Assembly (NCBI GenBank): GCA_028641055.1
Contig: CM054060.1
Span: 57,508,296 to 57,572,295, forward strand
DNA: 64,000 nt
Direction of reading: 5' to 3'
From: Alopecurus myosuroides
Taxonomy: Eukaryota > Streptophyta > Magnoliopsida > Poales > Poaceae
Numbering within the stretch: position 1 is the stretch's first letter; each line of letters opens with the position of its first letter. Positions 43,727 through 54,565 of this stretch are shown here, piece by piece. Made by a program: the position numbers and the translations under genes. Under the pieces are notes generated by a model. That model did not search any database. It worked only from the letters and a program-made list of their open reading frames with translations, and was not told the DNA's origin.

Positions 43727-45329
43727 TCTCGTCATTGTCCATGTATTTGCAAAATCATCATCTCATACATTGGCCAGTGGATATGCATCAGAAAAAGGGG
43801 CACAAAGGTTTTTAAATGGGCAACTTATACATTTTTTTCATTTGACAGGGTAATTAATGTCACAATTGCATATCTAGAGGTTAAAAGTGGAATTCTCTCA
43901 ATAACATATGCTAATACAAAAAAAGAGAGTGGAGATTCATGCTCCCGAGCTCTAGTGATCTCTTTATTTAATGAATAAATAAAAGTCCAATTTAATTTTT
44001 TTTAAATCTAAAAGAAATCATGATTGTTCTCAATGATGTCTCCCATAAACGTGTAAATTTTTAATTTGAAATACTTTGTATTTTAATCCACACACAAATA
44101 ACAGTGAACAATGCACATATTTTCAAATGTTCACATTTTATCATTTTTGTGTAGTCCATAATAAAAATAATTTCACATTGTGATTTTGCATACTTATAAG
44201 AGACATCACTGTCTAGATCCAGATTTTCCCATAATTTTTAAATACTTACAAATAGTTTTTTTTAGATCAGAATGGGTTTTCAAAAAAAGAAAAAGTTCAC
44301 AAAATTCATGAAAAATACACTGAGATTATTTTATTTGCGAGTGTCAATATTTTATCATACATCAGTAGGCAACTGTAGAGTACTATTTTGGAACCAAGGG
44401 TAGAGTCCAACTTTTACAAAAAAAGAAGGCGCAACCATTGGTTTCCCATGCATCAATAGTGTCTTCTAGGTGGAATGGAACATCATGTGCATCTCCCTCG
44501 GCAAACGTCCCTCTTTTCGTGTGGCTGACTGGAAAATGATCTTTTCGTATAAATGTGGAGCCTAGCTACACCTAACTGAACTGTACTACACAAAAAGAAA
44601 GAACCTCTACTGTATCATGGAAGCTAGAAAGGGTATACACCTTTGATAAAAACAGCAAGTGCTGGGGAGAATAATGCTACTTTGGGAATCGTTGCACGCC
44701 TGGCCGGCCGGGGCTCTCGATCTCAAGGTGGATAGTATGATCTGATCTCCATGCATCATCCATGCATGCATGCTCAGGTGGTCCGGGAACAGCAAGAATG
44801 GCCATTGCCCAATTGGGTGTTACATACTGCTTGCATGTACGGCCTTCTCGAGAGAACAAGTCGAGTGGGCATGCAGCTCTTTTTGGGTGTTACGCAGCGG
44901 CATGGGGCACCATGGAAACAGCGAGGAATAATCAAAGTGCAGCGCGCTTTATTTCCACGAAATACGACTTGTCAAACATCGATCCTTTCCCGAGCTATAT
45001 ATATCTAGATGCGCACTCGTAGTTCAAACATCATTTCGTTCTGCTCCAGTGTTGCTATTCATTAGAGGTGGTCCAGCGAGCTGTGTATGGTAGACTAATG
45101 TGTTATAATGGTATATATGTACACGTACCTTGATTCAGTCACGGTGCTGAGTACACCCTCCAAAGTATAATCACCGAAGGAATTCCCTAAAAAAAATGTG
45201 AAATAAAAACTCTCCTAAACAATGCTTGACAAATGACGTAGACACATCGCCGGTATATTAACGTCCAACAACTCAATGAATTGTTCTTTCTTCGATAAAG
45301 CTTCAGGAGATACACCCTAACAAGGAGGT
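43727..45329. other. Intergenic DNA, no gene recognised
   Basis: AT-rich up to about 44460, then mixed composition. A TATA-like GTATAAATGTGG near 44548 followed by CTACACC would fit a promoter, but no coding frame of known type follows. Small open frames near 44750-45020 overlap in two registers and have no homology that I recognise. Confidence 0.35.
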
Positions 45330-45412
45330 GGCCGACACCATCACTTGAAGACCTAACCCTAAACAAGTTATCTGGAGCAATTTCCACGCCCCCAAGTACA
45401 AAGTTTTGTTCA
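45330..45412 (+). mobile_element. Short LINE fragment (zf-RVT region)
   Basis: GGCCGACACCATCACTTGAAG followed after a gap by ATCTGGAGCAATTTCCACGC and CCCAAGTACAAAG matches, with an internal deletion, the larger LINE piece at about 45615-45760. Both encode the W-rich zinc-binding region that follows LINE reverse transcriptase. Two partial copies this close suggest a local duplication with deletion. Confidence 0.5.
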
Positions 45413-45570
45413 AGATATCGCTTATCGGTCGACCCCCGATAAGTGGTAAATCGGCCGATTTATCGGAATATCGCCCGAAATATCAGTTGATTTATCTTAC
45501 CGACCAGACACCGGTAAGTGATGAATCGACCGATTTATCGGAATATCGGCTGATATCTTGAATAGTGAGT
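45413..45570. repeat. Duplicated TATCGG-rich motif between two LINE pieces
   Basis: CCGATTTATCGGAATATCG occurs twice (around 45463 and 45529) inside longer, diverged repeats that also share a (C/G)GTAAGTG(A/G)T-like part. The whole is rich in the self-complementary CGATTTATCGG and ATATCG. No transposon family is recognised by me. Confidence 0.5.
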
Positions 45571-45587
45571 TTTTCCATGGCTTATTC

Positions 45588-46250
45588 TCCAGGATATGTT
45601 GATCATCTGCGGCGGAGGAGTTGGCTGAAACCATCACTTGGAGACTTACCCCCTCTGGTACCTACTTGGTGGTCTCGGTGTACCATGCCCAATTCGACCA
45701 CAATATTTCCATGGTGACGAGACCATTTATTTGGAACAATTTCCCGCCCCCAAGTACAAATTCTTTCCATGTCTTACTTCCCCTTATATTGTGTGGACCG
45801 TTCATCGTCTGCAACGGAGGAGTTGGCCGAACTTTGGCCTTTGCCAACTTTGTAAGATAGTACTAGAAACGACCACTCGTATCCTTTTTGTATATCGTCT
45901 CCCCTTACGCATATGGGGCACGGTTCAGGATTGCTTGGCCACTCTGACATGGACATCTGCTGGAAAGTAATCACTCAGTTAAAGGTTGGTGGTCGCCACA
46001 ATGTCGTTAGCCATGCTAGTTTCTTGGAAGATTTGGAACGAAAGAAATACAAGAATTTTCCAAATCATTCATCAATATCGTCAACAATTCTGGTTAAGAT
46101 CAAGCAAGAGGCCAACTTTCATGCCGAGTATAGATAGGGTGGAGCCATTGAGTTCCATCATGCCGTAGAGTTTATTATTTGTGCGCCTTTCAAGTAGTTT
46201 TGTACCTTTAAACATCTAACGAAAGTGTCAATTTCTTTGGCTTCGTTTAC
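45588..46250 (+). mobile_element. LINE 3' part (zf-RVT and C-terminal tail), 5' truncated
   Basis: Frames read AETITWRLTPSGTYLVVSVY, RPFIWNNFPPPS and, in a neighbouring register, AP.YKFF and LQRRSWPNFGLCQLC: the tryptophan/cysteine-rich zf-RVT domain of plant LINEs. Further on VSWKIWNERNTRIFQ and LSSIMP followed by a stop near 46166 is the usual LINE C-terminus. One or two frameshifts interrupt it. No poly(A) was found at the end, so the 3' border is approximate. Confidence 0.7.
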
Positions 46251-46630
46251 AAAAATAACTTATTTCTAAAAGTATTTACACATACAAGTATAGTAAACAA
46301 TGTAGTTTGTAGTTATTCATTTGCATTATTCATGCATTGGCAATGATGTAGTTGATTAAAAAGTGCAGTTGACAGTGAAGCACTTGATTCAACTATATTT
46401 TTCAACTGCATCACATTTTTTAACTATATTTTTTTTTCACTTGTTTCAACTGCATGGCATATTTTCAAATGCAATTTTAAAATTTTGCCTTTTCAATTAC
46501 GTCGTGTCTTCCAACTACATGTTTTCAGTTGCATCCCATGTATTTATTGCACTTTTTCAAATGCATCTTGTGTCGTTGCTGTACATAAAAAATATATCAT
46601 TTTTTACTGTGTCGTGTTAATATTACTACT
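46251..46630. repeat. Degenerate TTCAACTGCATC-type low-complexity repeat
   Basis: From about 46370 to 46590 short units such as TTTTCAACTGCATCA and TTTCAAATGCATCTTG recur in irregular spacing among T runs. It looks like a decayed microsatellite-like array. No gene. Confidence 0.5.
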
Positions 46631-46643
46631 CGTCAAGATAGTA

Positions 46644-46791
46644 CTCCCTCCATTTTTATTTACTTCGCGTTCTATGTTTTTTCAAAGTCAAACTTTTATA
46701 AGTTTGATATTTTTTCCTATATATTTGGTCAAACTTCATAAAGTTTGACCTTGACTAATCCTAGAACGCAAAGTAATTGTGAACGAGGGAG
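46644..46791. mobile_element. Stowaway-type MITE (148 bp)
   Basis: Terminal inverted repeats CTCCCTCCATTTTTATTTAC and its rough complement ending GAACGAGGGAG, with TA duplications at 46642-46643 and 46792-46793. Tc1/mariner-derived, non-coding, very common near grass genes. Confidence 0.92.
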
Positions 46792-47940
46792 TAGTACTTT
46801 TTAACGGAATCATGCCATACAAGTCTACAGATAACAAGGTTTTTGTGGTGACTTTGTGTTAATCTACAGATTCGACCCGTCTACTTAATCTTTCGGATCA
46901 GGTGCTCATAGAAATAAGATGTGTGCACGTACATTCATAGCGGTAAGTGTGTTTGTATGTACATACATATGACTGTACGTATGAACGTCTGCATTTGTAC
47001 TTTTTTCCATTTTTTTTGTTACACCCTGTTCTAAGAAAAACACAGTACCATAGCTGACAACATAAATAATCCTCATGTTGAAAAAGAGTCTTCAAATAAG
47101 TGGAACCCCATGCTCATTAATAGCTTATTTAATGAGGGTTACTATACATAGCAACCGCCGGCATAAATCATGGGGACCTACTCTACCTGTCCTTCGAAGG
47201 AGGCAAGGAGCCCCACCAGCTAAGCTGCATCGGATGCTCACACCAAGTGCCCAGCAAACTAAACGGTGACCTCCAGTGGGCCATGCCTGACGTTACCAAC
47301 CGAAAATTTTGGCAAACACTAGCGTTCAGCGCATATTTAATCCTCTTCAGTTACCACGAGTGGCACGAGAGCCACAATGCTTTTTGCTACGGGTACATGG
47401 ACTTAGGCCACTCTTTGGTTTCTAGTGTAAAAAGGGTTTTTGGGTGGTTATATGGTTTCCCTAGGTACTACTTCCTGATGCTGAAGTATGATTATGTCGA
47501 GTAGGATGACATGATTCTAGCATGCGTACAGATAAAGTTATGTAGTACCAATATTTAATTTGCGGCGATGATGAGCCATATATAATACAAGCGATGACGG
47601 CGAATCAAGTGTTTTCCGTAGGACCAAAGAGAAGGTCTCACACGGCCCGTCTCTAAGACAGGTGCTGCACTCATGGAAAAAATAAGTCTAAACTACGGAA
47701 AGGCCTCGACGCACTAGGGCGTCACTCGCTCCAAGTTGCGTGATTACCAATTTATCTGTTGCTATCTCTCGGATAGAATACTCATTTTTCATTGCAACGA
47801 CTGACCGAATAAACCACGCGTGGTCATGATAATGTCAGCCCCTCCTTGTCACCACTCGGCCGGTCGTTGCAAATAACGATACTCAAGTTCAACAAAACCT
47901 ATGGACTGACATTGCGATAAAAATATCATTGGTCCCCTTC
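46792..47940. other. Intergenic DNA upstream of the NF-YA gene
   Basis: No gene recognised. Short open frames at 47075-47504 have no known family. The last few hundred bases before 47980 would be the distal NF-YA promoter. Confidence 0.35.
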
Positions 47941-47982
47941 TCACCGGAATTAAATAAAAACTATAAAACCATCACCTTCTTG

Positions 47983-47992
47983 TTTATATAAA
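47983..47992 (+). promoter_or_regulatory. Possible TATA box of the NF-YA gene
   Basis: TTTATATAAAG lies about 455 bp before the proposed NF-YA start codon and is followed by mixed then very GC-rich sequence suited to a long 5' untranslated leader. NF-YA genes often have long leaders, but the true start site is not determinable from sequence alone. Confidence 0.35.
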
Positions 47993-48443
47993 GAAAACAA
48001 CCCCACGCACAACTTGCAAATTGCAGATTTGGAATTTTCACTCTCGGGGGGCGCCAAGCGATTTGTGCTTTTTTCTATTGCCAATGTTCTCTTCTCTGTT
48101 GTCCCCCACTTGGGGCATATTGCGATGGCGCACCGGATGCAGACGCACGGAGGCGCGATTAAAGAAATGGCGCTGCGGGTGTTCCTCGGAGCAAGGGGAT
48201 AGATAAAAGGAGGGAGCCCAAGGGAACGACGCGGTCGAGGAGGAGGGGCCAGAGGGAGAGGAGGGAAGGGACGGTGGAGGCGAGCTTTCCCGGGCGGACG
48301 CGCCGAGGGACAGAGGGGTGGTGTCTGGGCACGCGCGTGGGAGAGCCATGCTTCTCCCCACTTCGTCTTCCTCCTACGCGCCCAAAGGTTTCCCCACCCC
48401 CTCCCTAGTATAGTATAGCCTTCTCGTTTAGGCCGCCTCCGCC

Positions 48444-51400
48444 ATGTCTGGGTCGTTGAGCTGCGCTGGTAATTGATCTTCGCGTCGTCTCCACTAGATC
48501 TTTTTCTTATACAGAAGGATTGTAGTGGTTTTTTCTCGGAGAATTGATCTTGCATGACTTGGTGGAGACGTATGTGGGTTTGGGTTTTCATCTCCAAATC
48601 TCACATATGTAGTGATCTCTTAGCTTAACATTATGGGTTATGGAATGGTGGACGGTTCGTCAGAGCGCAGCTCGGAGCTGTTCTTGACTTTTGGCCTTGT
48701 GCAGCTCTCCCCTTGTCTATATGCATGTTCTTGGGAATTGGGATGCCACCATCAGTTCATTGCCGTTAAATATCATCAAAAGATTGATCCTTCCTCCTTT
48801 GTTTACTAGAGGCACTAGCAGAAAAAGTTAACAAGCTCACCGTGTGCCACTTGCTCTGTTTGTTGAACTGTTGTCTTCCTATTTTACGAAACCAAGTGTA
48901 ATGGGAAATTTGAAAGAAACAATTCCGTGCTGGTTGTTCCGGATACTAGCTAGGTGAAAACTTAAGATGACATGTAGGTAACACACCATTTTGAGGACTT
49001 TCGGGGACTTCAGTTGGGTTGCATAGGATTCATACCGTGTAATTACATAATGACTCATTTCTTTATTTAACATTACACAGTTAATTCATACAGCCTCCCT
49101 TCCTTCAGCAGGTGATTCCTACGGGAAGATGGTTGATGATCATATGAGGTCAACTTTGGCTTTTAGTAATAATAAGCACTCTGTGTTTGGAAGTCAAACC
49201 ATCGACTATGGCCAGCCAATGGTAAACTGTCAGGGTGAACTGAAACTTCATTTCGGAAACATCAACAGGATATTCAGGCCCATTCTTTGATTCGGGGTGT
49301 ACTAACTGATATTGTATTTCCACATGTTATTCAGGCTTGTATTTCATACCCATTCGGTGATTCTGGTTCAGGAGTTTGGCCGGCCTATGGGTCACGCGCT
49401 CTGGTATGTGAATCTGACAACTGCTTTACTCTCCTTAGTTGTTAGCTTCCGAAATCTTTGAGCTTCAGCGCGGGATGACCTTATAAACCTATAACATTTT
49501 AATGAGCGTGTATGACAGCTTGTGAATGGATTCGGTTATGAATCTTTGAACGCCTTTGATAAAACTGCACTCCTATGGTTATGAGTAATTACAGAGGTTG
49601 GAAAATGTGTTGTTGTTGCTGATGGCTGCTGGTGGATCTGACTCCTGAATTCTCTAGTGGTCGCTGTCGACAGGGATGAGAATACGGAGTTATGGTCTAT
49701 ATCGCTCGTTTGGACCAGCTTTCAGTATTTCACATTCTTTCACATGCAAATACATGGTTAAATTTTAGTTCTATTGTTTTTCTTTGTCTTGAGAAGTCTA
49801 AACTAATTGGCTACTGGCATGAATAATTTTAAGGTGATGGTTGAAAACCTTAACTGTGTCGAATTTGAAGACGAGTATGCGGTACCAGCACATAGTTATA
49901 ATTCATAGGTCAATTGCACTGTTCCGAACAGTGGTAATTGTTAAAGGCTCGTGCTTTCCCTGACCAAACTGTGCTTTCTTAACATATCTACGGATCTACA
50001 GTGTACGTGCAACTCCCTGAAATGAATGTGGTGTCCTTTTTAGTCCCCGTTTGTAGCTACAGAAATTGAATAATTGACTTGTCCTGTAGAGTTCCTTTTT
50101 AGTCCCTGTTTGTAGTTACAGAAATTGAATAATTGACTTGTCCTGTAGAGTTATCTGCCAGATCAATATTGTTCCTACCATTCTGTTATATTTTGCAATC
50201 ATGCTGCGGTCTACCCTCAGATGTACTACCTCCACATTCCTTAAAAGAAGGCATACAACTTTTTATAAAAATGAACTGATGTAAAGTTTGACCAACTTTT
50301 CAGAAAAAAACTATCGACATTTATGATACTATGAAGATATCATGTCAAAGTATATTTCATAATATATCTTACTATATTTATTTTGTATTGTGCATATTGT
50401 CAGTTTTTTTCTAAAACTTGGTCAAATTTTACATAGTTTGACTTCTAGAAAAATTTAGGCACCTTGTTTTGTGGAACAGAGGTAGTAGCTTTTAGGCTCA
50501 CACCAATAGTACTTCTGCAGTCGTAGCTTTTAACTATTTTCCTAGGTTGGTATATCACCAATTACTCTCTCCGTTTCATATTATTCCACATATTAGTTTC
50601 AGTCAAAGTCGTTTTTTGTAAAGATATATCAGCATTTACAACGTCAAATGCATATGATATGAAATTATATTTCTTGATGGTTCAAATAATATTAACTGAT
50701 ATTGTATAAGTTAGTATTTTGTTTTCTACTTTACATCGTTGGACTTTGGGCAAAACAAATATGCAGAGTAATATGAAACAGAGGAGTAGATAAGCAAAAG
50801 ATGATTGGTGTGGTAACAATAACATGTACTCTTGAGACCTTCATGCATGATGTATTAACCATCTTATTTTCTCTGTACTTTTTCAAGGATCTGGACTAAC
50901 CAGTTATACATAAAACAGTTCCATCCCCAAATGTCTGGAGGAGGCATAACCACAACAGCAAGAGTCCCCTTGCCTCTTGAATTAGCGGCGGATGAGCCCA
51001 TATTTGTCAATCCCAAACAATATCATGGGATTATTCGCAGAAGACAACTGCGAGCTAAGTTAGAGGCGCAAAACAAACTCATAAAAAATAGAAAGGTTCT
51101 TTCCGCTGCTGGTCTTGTGTTTTACCTTTTCATCGTTAATTAATCTTCCTTTCCTCTTGCAAGTTGAAACCTAAGAATCTTATTTATTGTCCATGTTATG
51201 TGAAATGAACTTCTGTATTTGTAATTTACCCTGCTTCGCCTAACATTTGAGTGCAATCTCCGTCTGCAGCCCTATCTTCATGAATCTCGTCATCTTCACG
51301 CGATGAAGCGACAAAGAGGTTCCGGTGGACGTTTCCTCACTTCTAAACAACTCGAGGAGCAGTCTCGCGCTGCCTCTATGAAGGCCGCTGCAGATGGGGT

Positions 51401-51632
51401 GAATTCCACAGGTTCAACCCATCTACGGCTAGGTAACGGTGTAGCTGGAGACCGAACCGCATCGGCGTCCAAAACAATAGCCTCACATGAGAACAGCAAG
51501 AGAGTCGCGGCCCCTGCTCCCACCTTCACCATGACTCACGCGGCGCACAAAGACGATGACTTCTTCCAGCACCACAGCCACAACCTCAGCTTCTCTGGCC
51601 GCTTCGGCCAGGCAAGCGGGCGCTACTCATAA
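48444..51632 (+). CDS. NF-YA transcription factor subunit (HAP2/CBF-B), five coding exons
   Basis: NF-YA joins the NF-YB/NF-YC histone-fold dimer and reads CCAAT boxes in the nucleus. Proposed exons: 48444-48468, 49112-49221, 49335-49403, 50919-51095 and 51270-51632, all with GT/AG borders and matching phases, giving 247 residues and a TAA stop. The core (about residues 94-149) has both halves: the subunit-interaction helix [20 protein letters not shown] and [12 protein letters not shown], then after the exon 4/5 border the DNA-binding part [25 protein letters not shown] before it and the serine/histidine-rich C-terminus are usual. The first exon is short; if it is wrong, translation could start at 49129. 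A miR169 site lies in the 3' UTR. Confidence 0.9.
50035..50152. repeat. 59-bp tandem duplication in NF-YA intron 3
   Basis: Units 50035-50093 and 50094-50152 begin CCTTTTTAGTCCC and end CCTGTAGAGTT and differ at two positions. A simple slippage-type duplication in the 1.5-kb intron. Confidence 0.9.
50226..50485. mobile_element. Stowaway-type MITE in NF-YA intron 3
   Basis: CTACCTCCACATTCCTTAAA at the left and GTGGAACAGAGGTAG at the right form inverted ends; TA at 50224-50225 and 50486-50487. An inner inverted pair GTAAAGTTTGACCAA / TTGGTCAAATTTTAC supports it. Confidence 0.85.
50565..50786. mobile_element. Second Stowaway-type MITE in NF-YA intron 3
   Basis: Ends CTCTCTCCGTTTCATATTATT and AGTAATATGAAACAGAGGAG are inverted complements; TA at 50563-50564 and 50787-50788. 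It stops 132 bp before exon 4. Confidence 0.88.
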
Positions 51633-51655
51633 TAGCCGCCCGGTGGTCTGGTGAC

Positions 51656-51676
51656 CAGGCAACTCATCCTTGGCTT
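51656..51676 (+). promoter_or_regulatory. miR169 target site in the NF-YA 3' UTR
   Basis: The 21 bases beginning CAGGCAACTCATCCTTGG lie 24 bp after the stop codon and pair with miR169-family microRNAs (TAGCCAAGGATGACTTGCC type) with about two mismatches. NF-YA transcripts of plants are known to be cut at such a 3' UTR site, especially under drought and nutrient control. The site confirms that the gene belongs to the miR169-regulated NF-YA class. Confidence 0.9.
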
Positions 51677-52500
51677 TATTTCTGGTGTGTTAGGACTTCA
51701 GAGGTCGTATCTCATACTTCTGTGCTTGGAAACCCATAAGTGGGGGCTTGATGGCGATGTGATCGATATGCAACTGCAAGAGTCGGTGTAATTGTGTGTG
51801 TTAGCACAAATAATTCTGTGTGTTTACTGGACAATGTCTTGTCGAACTCATCTTATCTTCAGCAAAACTCTAATTTATTATGGTCAGTCTATAGTTTTAC
51901 AGGTGAATGTAGCAACCAAAGAAACGTATCTTAAACCATTAGTTCCCCAAGTTAACTATAATCTATGCACTATGGACGACTTGCTACAATTGTTCAGTGG
52001 CTTCCATAATGGTGATGTGCAAGTGATAATGGTAAGAGATACCTTTTTATGCCTTCCCTAAATGATGTGGAACGCGTAGGAGTTCTATATTTCAAAAAAA
52101 CATGCCCTTTCATAATTTGCACTATTTATGTTCATTCTGGTATATAAGGGGTACACATGATCTTGTTCCTCTTATTATCCTAGTCATGATTTTTTTTTTT
52201 TTGATAAAGATCCTAGTCATGAATTACCAGCAAATTTCATACAAAAAAAGAAAGAATTACCAGCAAATTATTAATTGCCCTGAAATACTTCTAGCTATTC
52301 TAACATATACTCTCCGACGGGACCCATGTTAATTTGGAACACTTTTATTGAGATGGAAACGTTACCTGCATGTTTCTTGTCAGATGGATTTCTTCTTAAA
52401 AATGGTACTACTCAATGCCCTTCTAAAAAACTCATGTCAATATATTTAGCTGGGAATTTATTGCAGGGAAATTAAACCCATCCATTTCAATCCTTGAATA
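51677..52500. other. NF-YA 3' UTR and spacer to the peptide cluster
   Basis: The rest of the NF-YA 3' untranslated region probably extends to about 51850. Beyond it no gene is recognised; a duplicated TCCTAGTCATGA at about 52180 and 52210 flanks a T-run (52191-52202), perhaps a tiny retroposon scar, and the short frames are not protein-like. Confidence 0.4.
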
Positions 52501-52506
52501 ATCCGC

Positions 52507-52514
52507 TATATATA
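52507..52514 (+). promoter_or_regulatory. TATA box of the first defensin-like gene
   Basis: TATATATA lies 93 bp before the start codon at 52607, as in the two related genes (about 95-130 bp). Transcription would start near 52540. Confidence 0.65.
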
Positions 52515-52606
52515 CAGCCTGCAAGTGCCTATCGATCCCACATATCATCTTTAGCTAGATTGGATCAGAAGGAATTCAAACACTAAACCACCGCCACCGG
52601 CAAGCC

Positions 52607-52983
52607 ATGAGGACTATCCTCATCGCCGTCGCCCTCCTCGTGGTATCTTCAGGTAAAGCCCGACCCACCATGGCTGTTTATTTCTTTCAGATCTTCCTTA
52701 ACACGAGATCAACACCGCTCGTTTCCTTTGCACGCATGCAGAGATCTTCTCCGCATGGCAGGTGGCTGCGGACGGCGGCCCGTTTCCGCCAGAGAAGACG
52801 TGCACCAAGGTCATCGACGTCGGCAGAAGCTGCAACGCCGACACGTGCAGTGATCACTGCGACAAAGCCGTCCAGGCCGTCAACAGCCAGTGCGGAACCG
52901 CGGGGTGCACGTGCCTGTACTACTGCGATTCCGCGTCTCCTGAACCTGCCGCCAGGCGCCAACTGAGGAGCATAGCCCAGTAG
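52607..52983 (+). CDS. Defensin-like secreted peptide 1 (95 aa, two exons)
   Basis: Exon 1 (52607-52652) codes for the signal peptide MRTILIAVALLVVSS; donor G|GTAAAGCC. Exon 2 (52742-52983) begins after GCATGCAG|. The mature part has eight cysteines spaced C-x9-C-x4-C-x3-C-x10-C-x4-C-x-C-x3-C, i.e. the CxxxC and CxC signature of the cysteine-stabilised alpha-beta fold of plant defensin-like (DEFL) peptides. The predicted product is secreted; such peptides act in antimicrobial defence or in pollen-pistil and other cell signalling, which sequence alone cannot decide. The intron interrupts a codon after the signal peptide in phase 1, exactly as in the next two genes. Confidence 0.8.
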
Positions 52984-53918
52984 GGTGGTAAAATTTGTCG
53001 GTCGGCATTGCTCCGTGCTTTCCTGGACTGTACTAAGTTTCAGATTTAGTTCCTCCTGTTATTTCTGAGTTTGTAATGTTCAATGTTCATTCTGTTTCTT
53101 TGATCTTCATGGAAATTTACCAGGAGGGTTGTTTTTCTTTCAAATAAGGTGATAACTTCCCACTTCGATCTTTCCGTGTAAACTTGTCATCCGCGCACGA
53201 TGTTCTTCAATCCATCAATAATAAGAGAAATAAAACTAAGTGCGTCGTTTTGCTCTCGGGCCACATGTAGACCTATATTTTTAAAAAATTATAGAAAAAG
53301 AAATACATATAGCCAATAATAGCTTTACCAGGATTTCTCTAGATACTCTATAGCGCTATAAAAAAAGATATGGACCATTAGATGTAATGGTTAGACTGAG
53401 CACAGTGGGAAGTAACATATAGTAGTATTATGCACATAATACCATCATATGTTACTAACTTAACATGTATGTAGTATCATGCATATAACATTTATTAGGT
53501 TTATAGACTCATTCTATATTGGAATGTGTTATGTGTATCTACTTATGATATTACTATCATCTCTCTCATCATTAATTGCGGTGTCACCTGAGTTTTTTGC
53601 TAAGATGGCATGCATAATACTGCTATGATATCCCACTGCGACTAGTCAAAGATGATCAAGATTTATTGGACCACGAACGAAATAAAAAAACGGTTAGATC
53701 ACCCACTCTGGGTCCTTTTGTATTAGTTTAGATTCACTAAAAAAAATACGCCGCAGCAAGATAAGTCATCATTAATTCCGTGCAAACTAATTAAGGAGGA
53801 CAAGATACAAGTTATTTATACGCTACACTATCTATTCTAAGAAATGGTAAATGACGAGGCATATCAAATTTTCCATCCAATTTGTGCGATTCCAAGGAAC
53901 CAATTAATGCACCATTAT
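52984..53918. other. Spacer between peptide genes 1 and 2
   Basis: Contains the presumed 3' UTR of peptide gene 1 (to about 53150), a MITE at 53401-53640 and AT-rich DNA. No further gene. Confidence 0.5.
53401..53640. mobile_element. Short MITE-like element (240 bp)
   Basis: CACAGTGGGAAGTAACATA at the left and TATCCCACTGCG at the right are inverted over about 9-10 bp. The interior repeats GTAGTAT and ATATAACA motifs found in a family of grass MITEs with GTGGGA-type ends. A target duplication is not evident, so the superfamily is left open. Confidence 0.6.
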
Positions 53919-53926
53919 TATAAAAA
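53919..53926 (+). promoter_or_regulatory. TATA box of the double defensin-like gene
   Basis: TATAAAAA, 103 bp before the start codon at 54022, matches the promoter layout of the neighbouring peptide genes. Confidence 0.65.
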
Positions 53927-54021
53927 CCCTTGTGGTTGATCATCTAGCAGATACGCTAATCAACCATTCAAAAGAACACACATACGTCAATTGACAGGGA
54001 AACCAATCCCCCGGGACAGGG

Positions 54022-54565
54022 ATGAAGATCATCCACATAGCACTGTTCTTGGCCATCGTCCTTGTATCACCATCAGGTATATACTTCCGTTCATCCATGC
54101 ACATAGCCCATAGAAATGTGAATATCTTTTTTCTGCCTGGATTACTTATGAATGCTTATAATTTCATCATACATAGAAGGAGCCACGGCGGCCAGGTTTG
54201 CCCCTGAGAGGCCGAGCAGCAATTGGTGCAATACTATGATATGGCCGGGTCCGACGTGCGACCATGATGCTTGCTCCGCAGACTGTGCCAGAAAGTTTGA
54301 TGGGGGGATAGGAGATTGCATCCGTGCGGGTTGTATGTGCGCTTACTCCGGAGACTGCGCGCCGCCTCTGTCACCATCACCTCCGCCCATGGCAAATTGG
54401 TGCAATACTCTGGTATCGCCGGGTCCAACGTGCAACCACGAAGACTGCTCCGCGAATTGCGCCCACGAGTTCAAAGGGGGAATAGGAGAGTGCATCCGTG
54501 CGGGCTGTATGTGCGCCTATTACGGAGACTGCGCGTCGCTGCCATCTCTGGCGGTGGAAAATTAA
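54022..54565 (+). CDS. Double-domain defensin-like secreted peptide (147 aa, two exons)
   Basis: Exon 1 (54022-54076) encodes the signal peptide MKIIHIALFLAIVLVSPS, donor G|GTATATAC; exon 2 (54177-54565) follows CATACATAG|. Two domains of 44 residues, C36-C79 and C94-C137, share the spacing C-x9-C-x4-C-x3-C-x10-C-x4-C-x-C-x5-C and most of their residues (WPGPTCDHDACSADC against SPGPTCNHEDCSANC; CIRAGCMCAY in both). They are joined by a proline-rich linker PPLSPSPPP. The nucleotide repeat has a period of 174 bp, so the gene arose by internal duplication of one DEFL domain. The product may stay as one two-headed peptide or be cut in the linker. The last cysteine spacing (x5) differs from the neighbours (x3). 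Confidence 0.82.

Noticed and set aside
48014..48361. ORFs on both strands in the NF-YA leader
   Set aside because: GC-rich 5' untranslated DNA of the NF-YA gene; no conserved domain and registers overlap.
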